Below are positions 11,699 to 23,044 of a stretch of DNA of 64,000 nucleotides, piece after piece (within the stretch, counting starts at the first letter, position 1; each line of letters begins with the position of its first letter). A program made the position numbers and the translations under genes. Under the pieces are notes generated by a model. The model saw only the letters and a list, made by a program, of their open reading frames with translations, ran no database searches and had not been told where the DNA came from. The DNA is from Strigops habroptila (lineage: Eukaryota; Chordata; Aves; Psittaciformes; Psittacidae). The DNA is taken from contig NC_046358.1 in NCBI RefSeq assembly GCF_004027225.2, positions 2,260,720 through 2,324,719 on the forward strand. The letters run 5' to 3'.

Positions 11699-12036
11699 AA
11701 GGACAATCCTTTCATCTTATTATTTCCCTCCTCCAGATCTGTCCCATCAAAAGCCAGGAAGGAGGCATCTCCCCAGCTTTGGCTCCACTTCTCTACATGC
11801 TTTTGTGCCAGGTATGTCATCCCCATCTCCCCACATCCTGTCTTCCACCTCTCCTGTCCCTTATTTCTCTCTGTGCTCCTCCACATAGAAGCTGGGGCAT
11901 GGCTGCAAAGGTCTGAAAGGCTAGGGTGGGGGACACAAGAGGTGCTAACATACCTCTGTTTCATCTCATCCCTCCAGCTGCATGAGGAGGAAGGAGAAGC
12001 AGCAGAGGTTTTGCAATGAGCACATTGCCCCCTGCC

Positions 12037-12996
12037 ATGGAAGGAACCAGCCCTGCTTGCTGGAGCCAGTCCGGTGAGACAGCGTGTATCAGGAGTTGGC
12101 ATCACCAGCCCTTGATGCATGGAGACAGTCACTACAACTGGACTAACTGTGAAACTGGTCACTGGAGCAAAGTCCCTGTCACGCTGCTCGTCTGCCTCTG
12201 TGGGCTGGTGGGGAATGGGGCTGTGCTCTGGCTCTTCAGCTCCCACGTCCGCAGGAACCCCATCACCACCTACATCCTCAACCTGGCTGCAGCCGACTTC
12301 ACCTTCCTCCTCTCCATCACCATTGCTCTTGTGATACTTTATGTCCCAGGGACCCTTTGTCACAGGCTGAGCTCACGGGATGTGACAACTGCGTTGAACA
12401 TCACCATCCTCTTCTCTTTCACTGCTAGTGTCTACCTCTTGACAGCCTTCAGTGCCATGACAGCTCTGTCTGTCCTCCCCATTACCTGCTGCCCCTGCCA
12501 CAGCTCCCAGTGCTTACCAGAGCTCATATGTGCCCTGCTCTGGGCCCTTTCCTTCCTCCTCACCATGAACCTTTTGTTCTGCCCTGCAGCACTCATTGCC
12601 TTCGTCCTGAGCTACCTCTTATCGCTGCTTACCCTGGTTTTATCTGGTCTAACCCTGCTTGCCAGGATCGTGTGCTGTTCATGGCAACATCCTCCACGGA
12701 AGCTCTGTGCTGTGGTCCTGCTCACTGTCTTCTTCTTCCCCTTCCTCACTGCTGATTTTGGGTACTGGCTTTTGCTAAGGCTGTTTGATTTTTCAGTCTT
12801 TGTCTTCAATGCCTCTCTCCTCTTGGCCTGTGTGAAAAGCAGCATCAACCCTGGTATTTACTTCTTGGCTGGGAGCTGCACAAAGAAGTTCACGCTCTCT
12901 GTGAGGGTTGCTTTCCAGAGGGCTTTTGGAGATGTAACAGAGCCCCAAAATAGAGGTGAAAGTCACAGAGAGAACACAGTGGAACCAGCTGTTTAA
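12037..12996 (+). CDS. Divergent Mas-related receptor lacking the ERC motif
   Basis: An open frame of 319 residues with a clear MRGPR backbone: CLCGLVGNG in TM1 (53-61), ILNLAAADF in TM2 (80-88), SSINPGIY in TM7 (268-275) and a VAFQRAFGD tail. The G-protein-coupling ERC at the end of TM3 is replaced by MTA (141-143, in SAMTALSVL), so the conserved arginine is gone. The following loop is cysteine-rich (CCPCHSSQC). Extracellular loop 2 and the start of TM5 are about nine residues shorter than in the receptor at 7850. A sequon NWT is at 34-36. Two Mets are possible: 12016, or 12037 preferred because it lies in better context (GCCATGG) and gives a family-typical length. An acceptor CAG lies at 11975-11977. 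It is either an atypical receptor or a gene under relaxed constraint that has not yet gained a stop. Confidence 0.78.
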   Translation: MEGTSPACWSQSGETACIRSWHHQPLMHGDSHYNWTNCETGHWSKVPVTLLVCLCGLVGNGAVLWLFSSHVRRNPITTYILNLAAADFTFLLSITIALVILYVPGTLCHRLSSRDVTTALNITILFSFTASVYLLTAFSAMTALSVLPITCCPCHSSQCLPELICALLWALSFLLTMNLLFCPAALIAFVLSYLLSLLTLVLSGLTLLARIVCCSWQHPPRKLCAVVLLTVFFFPFLTADFGYWLLLRLFDFSVFVFNASLLLACVKSSINPGIYFLAGSCTKKFTLSVRVAFQRAFGDVTEPQNRGESHRENTVEPAV

Positions 12997-13154
12997 ACCT
13001 CTGCAGCCTCTCCCTGAGAGAAGATGCTCCGGGGATGGAGACAAGCAACATGGGCCAGAACAGGATTAGCTGCAGAGTGACAAAGTGTGCTGGGTGGCAT
13101 AGGAACACCTGCCTGTGGGGGGACACTGAACAGAGTGATGAAATACTTTTTCTA

Positions 13155-13558
13155 TGGAGCCAGGCTGAGAGAGCTGGGCTGGGTCAACCTGGAGAAGAGA
13201 AGGCTCCTGAAGGGGAGACCTTAGAGCAGCTCTAGTGCCTAAAGGGGCTCCAGGAAACCTGGAGAGGGGCTTTGGACAGGGGCCTGTAGGGGCAGGGCAA
13301 GGGAATGGCTTTAACCTGCCAGAGAGGAGACTGAGATGAGCTCTGAGGCAGAAGCTCTTCCGTGTGAGGGTGCTGAGGCGCTGGCACAGGGTGCCCAGAG
13401 AAGCTGTGGCTGCCCCATCCCTGGCAGTGTTCAAGGCCAGGTTGGACACAGGGGCTTGGAGCAACCTGCTCTAGTGGAAGGTGTCCCTGCCCATGGCAGG
13501 GGGTTGGAACTGAATGAGCTTTAAGGTCCCTTCAACCCAAACCAGTCTGTGATGATTC
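13155..13558 (+). repeat. CR1 LINE 3' end, forward
   Basis: About 400 bp, 5'-truncated, starting in GGCTGAGAGAGCTGGGC and ending in AAACCAGTCTGTGATGATTC. Same subfamily as the copy at 6113-6558. Confidence 0.9.
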
Positions 13559-16254
13559 AAAACCTCTGCTTTGTATGTGTCCTATTCAACAGGTCTGAGC
13601 TTTCGCCATACCAAAAATGATCCTGCTCAAACAGAGCCACAGAGGCTCTTCCCTTCTGCCCATGGGGTTGTTTTGGTGTGTCTGCTTAAAAGCGGAGTGC
13701 AGATGGATCAGAACGCTTGGCACTGCAGGGCAGAACAAGTCCAGGGCAAACCCTTGTGCCTGCATCTCCAGACATGTCTGAAGAGCGTGTGAAGATTTCA
13801 CATCCAGCTTTGTTACCAGGCAAACAGGCATGTGCTTGGGATTGCCCCTAGAAGGCTTTCCCTGAAATGCTTCTGCTGCAGATGGAGTTTTGTCTGCATA
13901 TGACGTGGGTTCTTGACTGGAACTGCCTCTTGGGGTTCTTCCCACTTTTCTTCGGGCTGTCAGGATGAGTTGGCTTGAGCAAATGGCATTTCGCAACCAT
14001 GACCCAAGGTCTGTATCCACTTCTGGTGTCTCTGTTCCTCATCTAGAAAAGCAAAAGGAGTAGGGTTAAAAGGAGACAACCCCAAAAGCACTGGAGGGTC
14101 TGTAAAGACTGGATTTTCCATGTGAAAGAGGATACAGGGAAAGGGAAAGAAAACAATGGACTGTTGTTGAGGCCATGAGGACTGAATCCCTCTAGCCTGG
14201 CTCTCCCTGGGTAAAAGGGGTTATGGCAGCCCTTTCTCTGCTTCTATCTCTCCCTTTATCTGATTCTCTCTCCCCTCTGTGCCTGTCAGCCCTTGCTATC
14301 AAGGATCTGGAGGATAGATCAGCTCTCACTTGCTTCTGAGCTGTTTTGTTTCCTGGCATGACTCCCCACCAGCCTGCACTAACTTCAGTAGGAGCACAAG
14401 GGAAAGGTTGGGAAGATGCAGTAGGCAGGGAGAAGCGGAGGGAGAAAAGGCATCAGCAGAGCAGAACTATGAATGCTGTGGCCTCTAGCACCTGGGATGG
14501 TGACAGAAGGTTCTCTGCCCTTTGGGTTGTTCCTCAGAGAGGCTGGAATGGAAATCAATTACTTGGTGCAGTACAGGTACAGAGCCAAGATAACTAAACC
14601 CATGAAACTCTCTGGTAAAACCAAGAAGCTCAGATAGGAGGTGGCTTGGGTGATGGTGCAGGCAAGGTTGATCCCAGGAAGCAGGAAAGGCCCATGTGAG
14701 GGTCGTGGTCCTTCTGCACTTGCCTTGGAAGACATTCCACATGATGGAAGCTTTTTGCTGGACAAGTTGCAACTCAGAAAGTTTTTACTTTCCAAAGGGC
14801 AGGAAAACGGGAGAGAGGGAGAAAAACCCCTTCAACTACAGAAGACTCCTGCCCTGTTCTGTAAAATTATTCTGTTAATAAATGCTTCTTAGATGTTTGA
14901 TCTCATCATGTGGCTTCAAAGTGTGAGTCACCACCCATGGGTTATACTATCATTTCTCTTTCTAGAAGCAATGGCACGTTAGTTACCCTTGGAGTCCAAT
15001 AGCTAAAGAGGCTGAAAAGAAACCTGGAGAGGAGCTTTGGGCAAGGGCCTGTAGGGGCAGGACAAGGGGAATGGCTTTAACCTGCCAGAGGGGAGACTGA
15101 GATGAGCTCTGAGGCAGAAGTTCTTCCCTGTGAGGGTGCTGAGGCGCTGGCACAGGGTGCCCAGAGAAGCTGTGGCTGCCCCATCCCTGGCAGTGTTCAA
15201 GGCCAGGTTGGACACAGGGGCTTGGAGCAACCTGCTCTAGTGGAAGGTGTCCCTGCCTGTGGCAGGGGGTTGGAACTGGATGAGCTTTAAGCTCCCTTCC
15301 AACTCAAACCAGTCTGGGATTCTACGATTAAAGGCAGTGGGAAAAGGACAGACAACTTCCCATTGTGTAAGAGACAGGGAAACATGAGTTACTATGAAGT
15401 CTTTGATGTTGGCAAAGAGAATACAGAAATGAGTGTCTCTGTCTTGCCAAGACCATCTCATCTGGCGATCCTCAGACTTGCTTCAAGTCGTGGCTTGAAG
15501 CTGTATCTGGGGAATGCCTGGTGAGCTGTGCCAGAGCAGGTTCCCATCTCAGCCTCCTGTGGCCTTGGCTGAAGTCAGGTGAAAGAGTCTGAAGCCTCCT
15601 TTGGGATGCTTTGGTACCTGTGGACAAAACTTTTGTGGAGATATTGCAAAGTGGAACATGTTCCAAACCCTCCGCTCTTGGTTTTCCTGAAGGGACTGGC
15701 CACAGCAGGGCAGGAGCAGATTTCCTGCATCATGGCAGGGATGTTTATTGTGCTGTGCGGGCCCCGAGAGACCCCAGCAGGGAGGTGACAACCCTCTGAA
15801 GCCTGCTGCCAAAAGCCACGTTCCCTAGAGCACAGAGCTAATCAGCCCCTTGCATGAACTTGTTGGCACTAGTAGGAGTGTCGGGATCACTCTGCTCAGA
15901 GTCACCGTCGAACGCATCCTTTGCTCAGAAGGATTGAACCCTGGAACGGAAGACTATGACACATTCCCACGTAAGGAGCACGCTCTTGCTTCCTGCTCAG
16001 CTCTGCAGCCCGGCCTGGGCTTGATTTCTGCGTCTCCATCAGCCGGGAGCGTAGGGCCGGCTTTGCTCACTGCTGTGTTGGACACCAGAGCAGAACAGCA
16101 AGGATGCTCGGTGTGATCAGAACCCCTCTCCTGCCATCTAGAGGCATCAGCCCCGCACATCTGTGCAATCACCGCTGGCACCGGGATGGATGTGGCCCTG
16201 TAGCCTCCTGAGCCCGGGGTCAGAGTGAGCAGCGGGGCAGGGGTCTCCTGCTCG
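13559..16254. other. Intergenic, no gene recognised
   Basis: Only the CR1 tail at 15012-15328 is identifiable. AATAAA-like sequence near 14877 has no gene to go with it. Confidence 0.5.
15012..15328 (+). repeat. CR1 LINE 3' end, forward
   Basis: About 315 bp from AAACCTGGAGAGGAGCTTT to AACCAGTCTGGGATTCTACG, closely related to the copies at 6113 and 13155. Confidence 0.9.
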
Positions 16255-16480
16255 GGGCAGCCTCTCCTTGTCATCTTCTTTCTCTCCATCTCTCTCTTGC
16301 TTTCATTCTCCCTTTGTTTCTTCCTCTCTTCTTCCTTCATCCTTTCTTCCTTCTTGCTTCCTTCCTCCTTTCCTCATTTCCTTCCGTATTTCTTTGTTTC
16401 TTTCTTTCTTTCTTTCTGGCTTACTTTTTCCTTTCTTGCTTTCTTGCTTCTTTGCTTTTCTCCCTTTCTCACTCTCTAAA
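16255..16480. repeat. CT-rich tract, counterpart of the array satellites
   Basis: A polypyrimidine tract of CTTT, CTTC and TTCC units just beyond the 3' end of the minus-strand receptor. Read on the minus strand it is the polypurine tract that follows every array gene, but here it is short and lacks GGGAA pentamer arrays. The pentamer expansion therefore belongs to the forward array. Confidence 0.8.
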
Positions 16481-18772
16481 CTGTAGTGTTTCCTGGTGTT
16501 TTATTCTCCACATCACTAATTCCCACAGCACCCAACAGGACCCCTTGGCTTGCCTGTCTTTGCAGCCGCTCTGCCAGAGCCTCGCCTTGCTGGGACAAGA
16601 GATGTGGCCAGAACTCCCCCACGACCTCTCTCTCAGTCCTTCCCCAGGCAAAGAGCTCCCCCAAAGCACCACAACACTCAGCTGCTCAGCCAAAGGAGAC
16701 ACAGTTTATTTACTGGGGCCACGGCCATGAGGCTCATTGCAACAGGGAGCACAGCTCAGGCCTCCCCCTCCCCAGCAGTGCCTGGGACACTGCTCTCCAT
16801 CCGGATGCCTTCGGGCACGGGGCTCTCCTCCTTGCTCCTCGCTTTCTCTTCAAACACACGGCACAGGGTGACTTTGATGGAGCCTCGGAAGCGGCGCTGC
16901 CAACAGCTCCCCACCAGGAAGTAAATGACTGGATTCACGCTGCTGTTCAGCAGAGCCGGCATAAGAGTGGTGTTTTCTGGAAATAAATCATGCGAACGGG
17001 AAAGATCGAGGAAAACCTCTGCACTAAAAGGCATCCCAAATGCAAAGAAGAAGATGACATTGAGCACAACAGCAACATAGAGTTTCCCCAGGTGCCGTCT
17101 CTGTGAGCCACATCGGAGCCTGATGAGCATGGCCACGTTGGAAATCAACATAGTTAATGACAAAATCACGAAATAGACAACGGCCGCACTTGCAAATAGT
17201 GTGTAATATCCTTTACCAAAGAAAACGCACAAATAACAAGACAAAATGAAAGCCCCGACGCTGGCCCAGAGCACCCCACTCACGATTCCTGATAAGTGCT
17301 TTGGGCTGTGGCAGCGATACCAGATTGGGAAGACGACGGAGACACAGCGTTCCATGCTGATGGCTGTCAGGAGACCCAGGCTGCTAAGGACAAAGAAGTG
17401 GCTCAGAAATTCAACTGCATGAAAAAAATTGTTGTAATAATGAGTAAAAGAATCCAAATGGTGACAAATTATAGTTTTGTTGAAATATGCCAATATGAGC
17501 AGAAAAAACAGGAGGAGCAGACACCAGTCAGCCACAGCTACATTCAGGATGTAGACGGTAAAATGGTTCCGCTTCATCTGGAAGCCCAGGAACCACAAGA
17601 CTATCCCATTCCCCACCATTCCAAAGACACAGATCCCCATACAGGCAACTAAAAAGACCATAAATCCATCAGATGAAGGTATACATAGAAATTCATTATT
17701 TCCCCCATTGCTCAAATCTCCAGAATTCGTGTCATTCTGAAAGAGGTCTGTTGTGTTGGTCTCCTCCATGGTGAATAACCCTGCTCTGGGGAGCTGCCTT
17801 CTGCCTCTCTCACCACCTCCTAGGAGACACAAGGAATCAGAAGGAAATCATGGCCATCGGCGTTCCCCGCACTCACCATCTCTCCCCACAGCCCCACGCC
17901 AGCCCCAGGCTGCTCCACGAAGGACCCGTCCCCTGTCGTGCCCAGCACAGGCTCCCACCCCTCCAGCCCTGGCCCTGCCATGGAGGCATCTCCCATCTCT
18001 CCGTCCCCAGTCTCCTACCTCCTGGTGCTCCTGGGAACAGTGCTGCTGCAGGAGCTCCAGCACAGGGGCCTCCAGCCTCGGCAGCACAAAGGCTCCGGTG
18101 ATGGTTGCGTGGCCACCCCGCTCTGCTGCGTCATGTTGCTCATGCCTGGGGAGCAGAGCTTTGCCCAGAGATCACCTCCCGTGCTCAGGAGACACCCCTC
18201 ACAATCTCACCACATCGGTGACAGCTTCCCCTCACATGTCCCATGAACGGCGATCTTGTCAGTAGGAGCTGGGCACGTCACCCCTGCCTCTCCTCCCAAC
18301 AGCTTTTCACCAGGAGGTGCTGATCTCTTACGATCCCATAAGAAAGCGTCTCCGATTCCGTAAAGTATCATTTTAAACACCATTTTCTAGATCTAGAACT
18401 CTGAAGAAGGATGGGATAGCTCTGATAATCTTATGTCCCTTCAGGTGCTGGGAACCCTGGACCTTGCATTGTCAAGCAGGTAGATCCTGTGCATGGAATG
18501 TTATCCCGTTATGGGTGTTTGAGCTGTTACAGGGTTTCCTGAAAAAAGACGACAACTCTTTCTACTGTCAAGCAAAAATGATGTTCACGTGGGAACTGTT
18601 GCAGCAGTCTCAGATACAGGCAAGAACATGCAGAGTGAGCTGCTTGCAGGCTCCTCCCTTTCCATCAGTCAAGAAGGTTCATCCATGGCCAAGGCAGATG
18701 CACAGCAGGGCACAGGCCTGGGACTACTCAGGTTGGGTGTTCTGTGGATCACTCACTCCCTGGGGATCTAAC
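16262..18772 (-). repeat. Left arm of a ~2.5 kb imperfect palindrome
   Basis: The reverse complement of this segment matches 20,352-22,860 in order: 5' flank, exon 1, intron, receptor, poly(A) region and start of the purine tract. The 18,424-18,772 part is close to identical to the complement of 20,352-20,700, with the same 60-mer-scale blocks around the GCATTGTCAAGCAGGTAG motif. The coding parts are far more diverged, mainly in the outer loops. Confidence 0.9.
16756..17769 (-). CDS. Mas-related receptor M0, inverted copy of the array family
   Basis: An intact 337-residue receptor, the only minus-strand member of the array family. Landmarks: MVGNGIV in TM1, NVAVADW in TM2 with Asp81, MERC at 139-142, FGMPFS in TM6 and NSSVNPVIY in TM7. 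It keeps the short acidic C-tail (PEGIRMESSVPG...), without the 7-bp duplication seen in most array copies. The start Met at 17769 is 50 nt into the exon after a CTAG acceptor (AG at 17821-17820). The frame is open 21 codons further up, but those span the splice junction. The poly(A) signal reads AATAAA on the minus strand at 16710-16705. The TM2-ECL1-TM3 segment (YFNKTIICHHLDSFTHYYNN) is a third type, closest to copy 8. ICL2 has CHSPKHLS instead of CHRPKHLS. It faces copy 1 head to head across the palindrome. Confidence 0.93.
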   Translation of the reverse strand: MEETNTTDLFQNDTNSGDLSNGGNNEFLCIPSSDGFMVFLVACMGICVFGMVGNGIVLWFLGFQMKRNHFTVYILNVAVADWCLLLLFFLLILAYFNKTIICHHLDSFTHYYNNFFHAVEFLSHFFVLSSLGLLTAISMERCVSVVFPIWYRCHSPKHLSGIVSGVLWASVGAFILSCYLCVFFGKGYYTLFASAAVVYFVILSLTMLISNVAMLIRLRCGSQRRHLGKLYVAVVLNVIFFFAFGMPFSAEVFLDLSRSHDLFPENTTLMPALLNSSVNPVIYFLVGSCWQRRFRGSIKVTLCRVFEEKARSKEESPVPEGIRMESSVPGTAGEGEA

Positions 18773-20351
18773 ATGGGGAAAGCTGGGATGCCAATACAGG
18801 AGGATACATAAACCATTCCCAGGGATGGCACATGGCAGAAAGGTGAGCGTGGGAGAGATGAGCCAGGAACCACCAACACTGAGAGATCACTGAGGTACAG
18901 ACACACAGCAGCATGAGGGCTTGGCTCATTGTCTCTAATGACATAGAAACTGTGTTCGAAGACTTCTCCCAGCTTTCTTCTGGGAGACATCACCAGGAGA
19001 TAAAGGCTTTGCTTTAATATGTCAAAAATACCTCTGACCCAACCAAAGAAGTTCCAAGTATATGGAGATAATACTTGAGGGACATTTGAGGCTACAAAGC
19101 CATAGAAGAAATCAATAAAGGGAAATGCTCTTCACAGTGGAGGTGAAGAAAGAAAAACACATTCTGTCATTGTAGGACAACAATGAGCTGACACGTTATA
19201 TGCCCAAAACTGTTGGAAAGGGGAATAAAGGGACTTCATCTCAGGAAGCATGACTGAACAACACTAAGCCATCCATATGAAGCACTTCTCTTCCAGGGCC
19301 CTGAAGGCAACAGCTGGCCTTATTTGCCGTGACCCCACCAATTCATCCCCTGCCCCTTGTTCCAGACCTACACAACCAGGCTTTGCCTGAGCTATGCAGG
19401 AGTTGCACTTGTCTGAAGCCCTGTTGCCATCCCCCTCTCATAGGTGGATGGTCAGCCTGTGCTCTGTCCCTGGTTCAAGTCTATCTCTAGCCCTATCTCC
19501 TGCAGCTCCAGGCTGGAGCTCTGGAGAGACTGTGGACCTTGTTCATTACCGTGTGTTCACCACATGAAATCCAAGGATATCCTTGGAGGACATCAGTCTT
19601 GGGGATGACAAGCATAGGCAGTAACTCCCTGAGAATGGTATTTAGAAGCTGGAAAACACATGAGAGATGGAGAGAAAATAAGCCATGAAAATGCCATTCT
19701 CTGTGATGCTAAGAGATGAGATTGTGTGACAGGAAGCACTTGTAGATAAAAGCACATTTGCAGCACTATGTACCCCACAAAACGTAATCTCAGAGGAGAC
19801 ACATGTACATAAAGGATGTGATGAGGGGCAGTGTGCAAACCCCTCGTGATGTTCTGTATCTGAGGAACGGTGATTTCTCATGGCAAGTTGACACAAGGCC
19901 ATGCTCTGCCTCATTGGCTGCTGCTGAGGGCACTCTCTTGGCATCTTGGGTGCAGGGAGTGGGTGCAGGAGCAGGCCTAGGGGGTCAGAGGGCGGGATGG
20001 GCATGACCAGGGTTGGTTCTGCACCTCAGGGAGGATGGGAAGAAAGAGGAGTGTTGAGGCCATGAGACTGTCAGTGACATTCGAGGGGTTTCTGCTCATT
20101 CATCCCCGTTGTTGACAGTCCCTGGCTCATCTCGCACATTCTCATCTTTCTGCCTTCCTCGTGCCCTGCCAAATCTCTTCCCCACCATCCCCTTGGTGCT
20201 GCAGGCTGTACGGATGACGAAGGCTCAGAAAAGAGCTGGGGTAGTCTTCTCTTCCAGCAGCTTTGCAAAGCAAAACCCAGGAGACCCTGGCATGGCGAGC
20301 AGAAGCTGGAGGATGGGGGCACAGAGATCATGACCAGGAGACATTTATACC
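18773..20351. other. Palindrome spacer with the source block of the array 5' regions
   Basis: About 1.6 kb between the arms. 18,773-19,730 is single-copy here with no recognisable gene. 19,735-20,118 (from CACTTGTAGATAAAAGCAC to GTTGTTGACAGTCCCT) recurs in the 5' region of every array unit from copy 2 on. 20,119-20,351 is again single copy. No open frame is supported. Confidence 0.7.
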
Positions 20352-22860
20352 CCAGGGAGTGAGTGATCCACAGAACACCCAACCTGAGTAGTCCCAGGCC
20401 TGTGCGTTCTGTGCATCTGCCTTGGCCATGGATAAACCTTCTTGGCTGATGATAAGGGAGGAGCCTGCAAGCAGCTCATGCTGTGTGTCCTTGCCTGTAT
20501 CTGAGACTGCTGCAACAGTTCCCACGTGAACATCATTTTTGCTTGACAGTAGAAAGAGTTGTGGTCTTTTTTCAGGAAACCCTGAAACAGCTCAAACACC
20601 CATAACGGGATAGCATTCCATGCACAGGATCTACCTGCTTGACAATGCAAGGTCCAGGGTTCCCAGCACCTGAAGGGACATAAGATTATCAGAGCTATCC
20701 CATCCTTCTTCAGAGTTCTAGATCTAGGAAATGGTGTTTAAAATGATACTTTATGGAATCAGAGATGCTTTCTTATGGGACCATAAGAGCTCAGCAACTT
20801 CTGGTGAAAAGCTGGGGGGAGGAGAGGCAGGGGGTGACGTGCCCAGCTCCTACTGACAAGATCGCCGTCCATGGGACATGTGAAGGGAAGCTGTCACCGA
20901 TGTGGCGAGATTGTGAGGGGTGAATCCTGAGCATCGGAGGTGATCTCTGGGCAAAGCTCTGCTCCCCAGGCACGAGGAACACGCCGGAGCAGAGCGGGGT
21001 GGCCACGCAACCATCACCGCAGCCTTTGTGCTGCCGAGGCTGGAGGCCCCTTTGCTGGAGCTCCTGCAGCAGCACTGTTCCCAGGAGCACCAGGAGGTAG
21101 GAGACCAGGGACGGGAGACGGGAGATGCCTCCATGGCAGGGCCAGGGCTGGAGGGGTGGGACCTGTGCTGGGCACGACAGGGGACGGGTCCTTCATGGAG
21201 CAGCCTGGGGCTGGCGCGGGGCTGTGGGGAGAGATGGTGAGTGCGAGGAACGCCGATGGCCATGATTTCCTTCTGATTCCTTGTGTCTCCTAGGAGGTGG
21301 TGAGAGAGGCAGAAGGCAGCCACCCAGAGCAGGGTTATTCACCATGGAGGAGACAAACACAACAGACCTCTTTGTGAATGGCACGAATTCTGGATACGAG
21401 AAGAATGAGGGATATTTTGAATACAAATGTGAATTTTCATTTGATGGAATTATGGTGGTTTTAGTTGTCTGTATCGGGATCTGTGTCTTTGGAATGGTGG
21501 GGAATGGGATAGTCTTGTGGTTCCTGGGCTTCCAGATGAAGCGGAACCATTTCACAGTCTACATCCTAAATCTGGCAGTTGCTGACTTCTCTCTGCTTCT
21601 CCTGTTTTTTCTGCTCATATTGGTAATTTTCAACATAACAAAAATTTGTTATAATTTGAAATCTTTTTTTGATTTTTACTTCAAGTTTCTAGATGCAGTT
21701 GAATTTCTGAGCCACTTCTTTCTCCTTAGCAGCCTGAGTCTCCTGACAGCCATCAGCACGGAGCGCTGTGTCTCCGTCGTCTTCCCAATCTGGTATCGCT
21801 GCCACCGCCCAAAGCACTTATCAGGCATCGTGAGTGGGGTGCTCTGGGCCAGCGTCGGGGCTTTCATTTTGTCATGTTATCTTTGCTTTCTATTTGGTCA
21901 GAGATATTACACGGCCTTTGCGGGTGTGTTCATTGTGTATTCGGTGATATTGTCATTAATGATGTTGATTTCCAACGTGTCCATGGTCATCAGGCTCCGA
22001 TGTGGCTCACAGAGACGGCACCTGGGGAAACTCTATGTTGCTGTTGTGCTCAATGTCATCTTCTTCTTTGCCTTTGGGATGCCCTTCATTGTACTTGCTT
22101 TCCTTCGTCTTTCATTTTCAGATAAAGGAGTTGCTCGAAAAGTGACTCTTGTGCTGGCTCTGCTGAACAGCAGCGTGAATCCAGTCATTTACTTCCTGGT
22201 GGGGAGCTGTCGGCAGCGCTGCTTCCGAGGCTCCATCAGAGTAGCCCTGATCCGAGTGTTTGAAGAGAAAGCGAGGAGCGAGGAGGAGAGCCCCATGCCC
22301 GAGGGCATCCGGATGGAGAACAGTGTCCCAGGCACTGCTGGGGAGGGGGAGGCCTGAGCTGTGCTCCCCGTTGCAATGAGCCTCATGGCCGTGGCCCTGG
22401 CAAATAAACTGTGTCTCCTTTGGCTGAGCAGCTGAGTGTTGTGGTGCTTTGGGGGAGCTCTTTGCCTGGGGAAGGTCTGAGAGAGAGGCCGTGGGGGAGC
22501 TCTGGCCACATCTCTTGTCCCAGCATGGCGAGGCTTTGGAAGAGGGGCTGCAAAGACGGGCAAGCCAAGGAGAACCCCTGGGTGGGTGCCTGGGGCGATT
22601 TGTGGTGTAGAGGAGAAGGGAAAGAGAAACACTGCAGTTTTGAGAGTGAGAGAGTGACGAAGCAGGAAAGAAAGAGTGAAAGAAGAGCGAGCGAGAGGGT
22701 TAGAGCAAGAGTGAAAGAAGGAAGGAAAAGGAAAAGGCAAGTAAAGGCAAGGCAAAAGGCAAGGCAAAAGGAAAGACAAGGAAAGGCAAGGGAAAGCAAG
22801 GAAAGTCAAGGAGAAAGGGAAAGGGAAAGGCAAAGGATAGAGGAAAGTTAAAGAGAAGAA
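20352..22860 (+). repeat. Right arm of the palindrome
   Basis: Inverted match of 16,262-18,772. It contains the 5' flank, exon 1 (ending 21096), an intron of 197 nt (21097-21293), the copy 1 receptor and the start of the polypurine tract. It is also the first unit of the forward array, and the only one retaining the 20,352-20,704 flank that later units have lost. Confidence 0.9.
21344..22357 (+). CDS. Mas-related receptor, array copy 1 (class A)
   Basis: Intact, 337 residues. The N-terminus (1-35) is acidic and tyrosine-rich with sequons NTT (5-7) and NGT (12-14). TM1 ~36-61, TM2 ~71-95 with Asp81, TM3 ~113-137, TERC 139-142, TM4 ~159-181, TM5 ~188-214, TM6 ~230-255, TM7 ~266-289 with NPVIY 279-283. 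Class A segment FNITKICYNLKSFFDFY (96-112) with a third sequon at Asn97. The C-tail is the short acidic form (PMPEGIRMENS), with no 7-bp duplication, and the stop lies 45 nt before AATAAA at 22403-22408. The start is chosen because it is the first ATG in the exon after the TCTCCTAG acceptor (AG at 21292-21293) and is in GCC/ACC-type context. Right palindrome arm; head to head with M0. Confidence 0.94.
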   Translation: MEETNTTDLFVNGTNSGYEKNEGYFEYKCEFSFDGIMVVLVVCIGICVFGMVGNGIVLWFLGFQMKRNHFTVYILNLAVADFSLLLLFFLLILVIFNITKICYNLKSFFDFYFKFLDAVEFLSHFFLLSSLSLLTAISTERCVSVVFPIWYRCHRPKHLSGIVSGVLWASVGAFILSCYLCFLFGQRYYTAFAGVFIVYSVILSLMMLISNVSMVIRLRCGSQRRHLGKLYVAVVLNVIFFFAFGMPFIVLAFLRLSFSDKGVARKVTLVLALLNSSVNPVIYFLVGSCRQRCFRGSIRVALIRVFEEKARSEEESPMPEGIRMENSVPGTAGEGEA

Positions 22861-23044
22861 TAGGGAAGGAAAGGAAAGAAAATAATTGAAAACGGAAAGC
22901 AAGAGAAGGGAAAGAAAGGGAAAGCAAGGCAAGGGAAGGGAAGGTAAAGAAAGGGACGGGAATGGAGGGGAAGGGAAGGCAAGGCAAGGCAAGGCAAGGG
23001 AAGGCAAGGCAAGGGAAATGAAAGCAAGGCAAGGCAAGGAAAGG
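22629..23044. repeat. Polypurine satellite after copy 1
   Basis: GAAAG-rich start, then irregular GGCAA and GGGAA pentamers; few pure GGGAA runs. Open frames on both strands here (K/R/G-rich or F/P/S/L-rich) come from the pentamer and are not genes. Confidence 0.9.

Larger units (their letters stand above)
9020..11976. other. Intergenic between two receptors
   Basis: It holds two CR1 fragments listed separately and no recognisable coding exon. It ends in a pyrimidine tract and CAG at 11975-11977, a plausible acceptor before the receptor at 12037. Confidence 0.5.
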
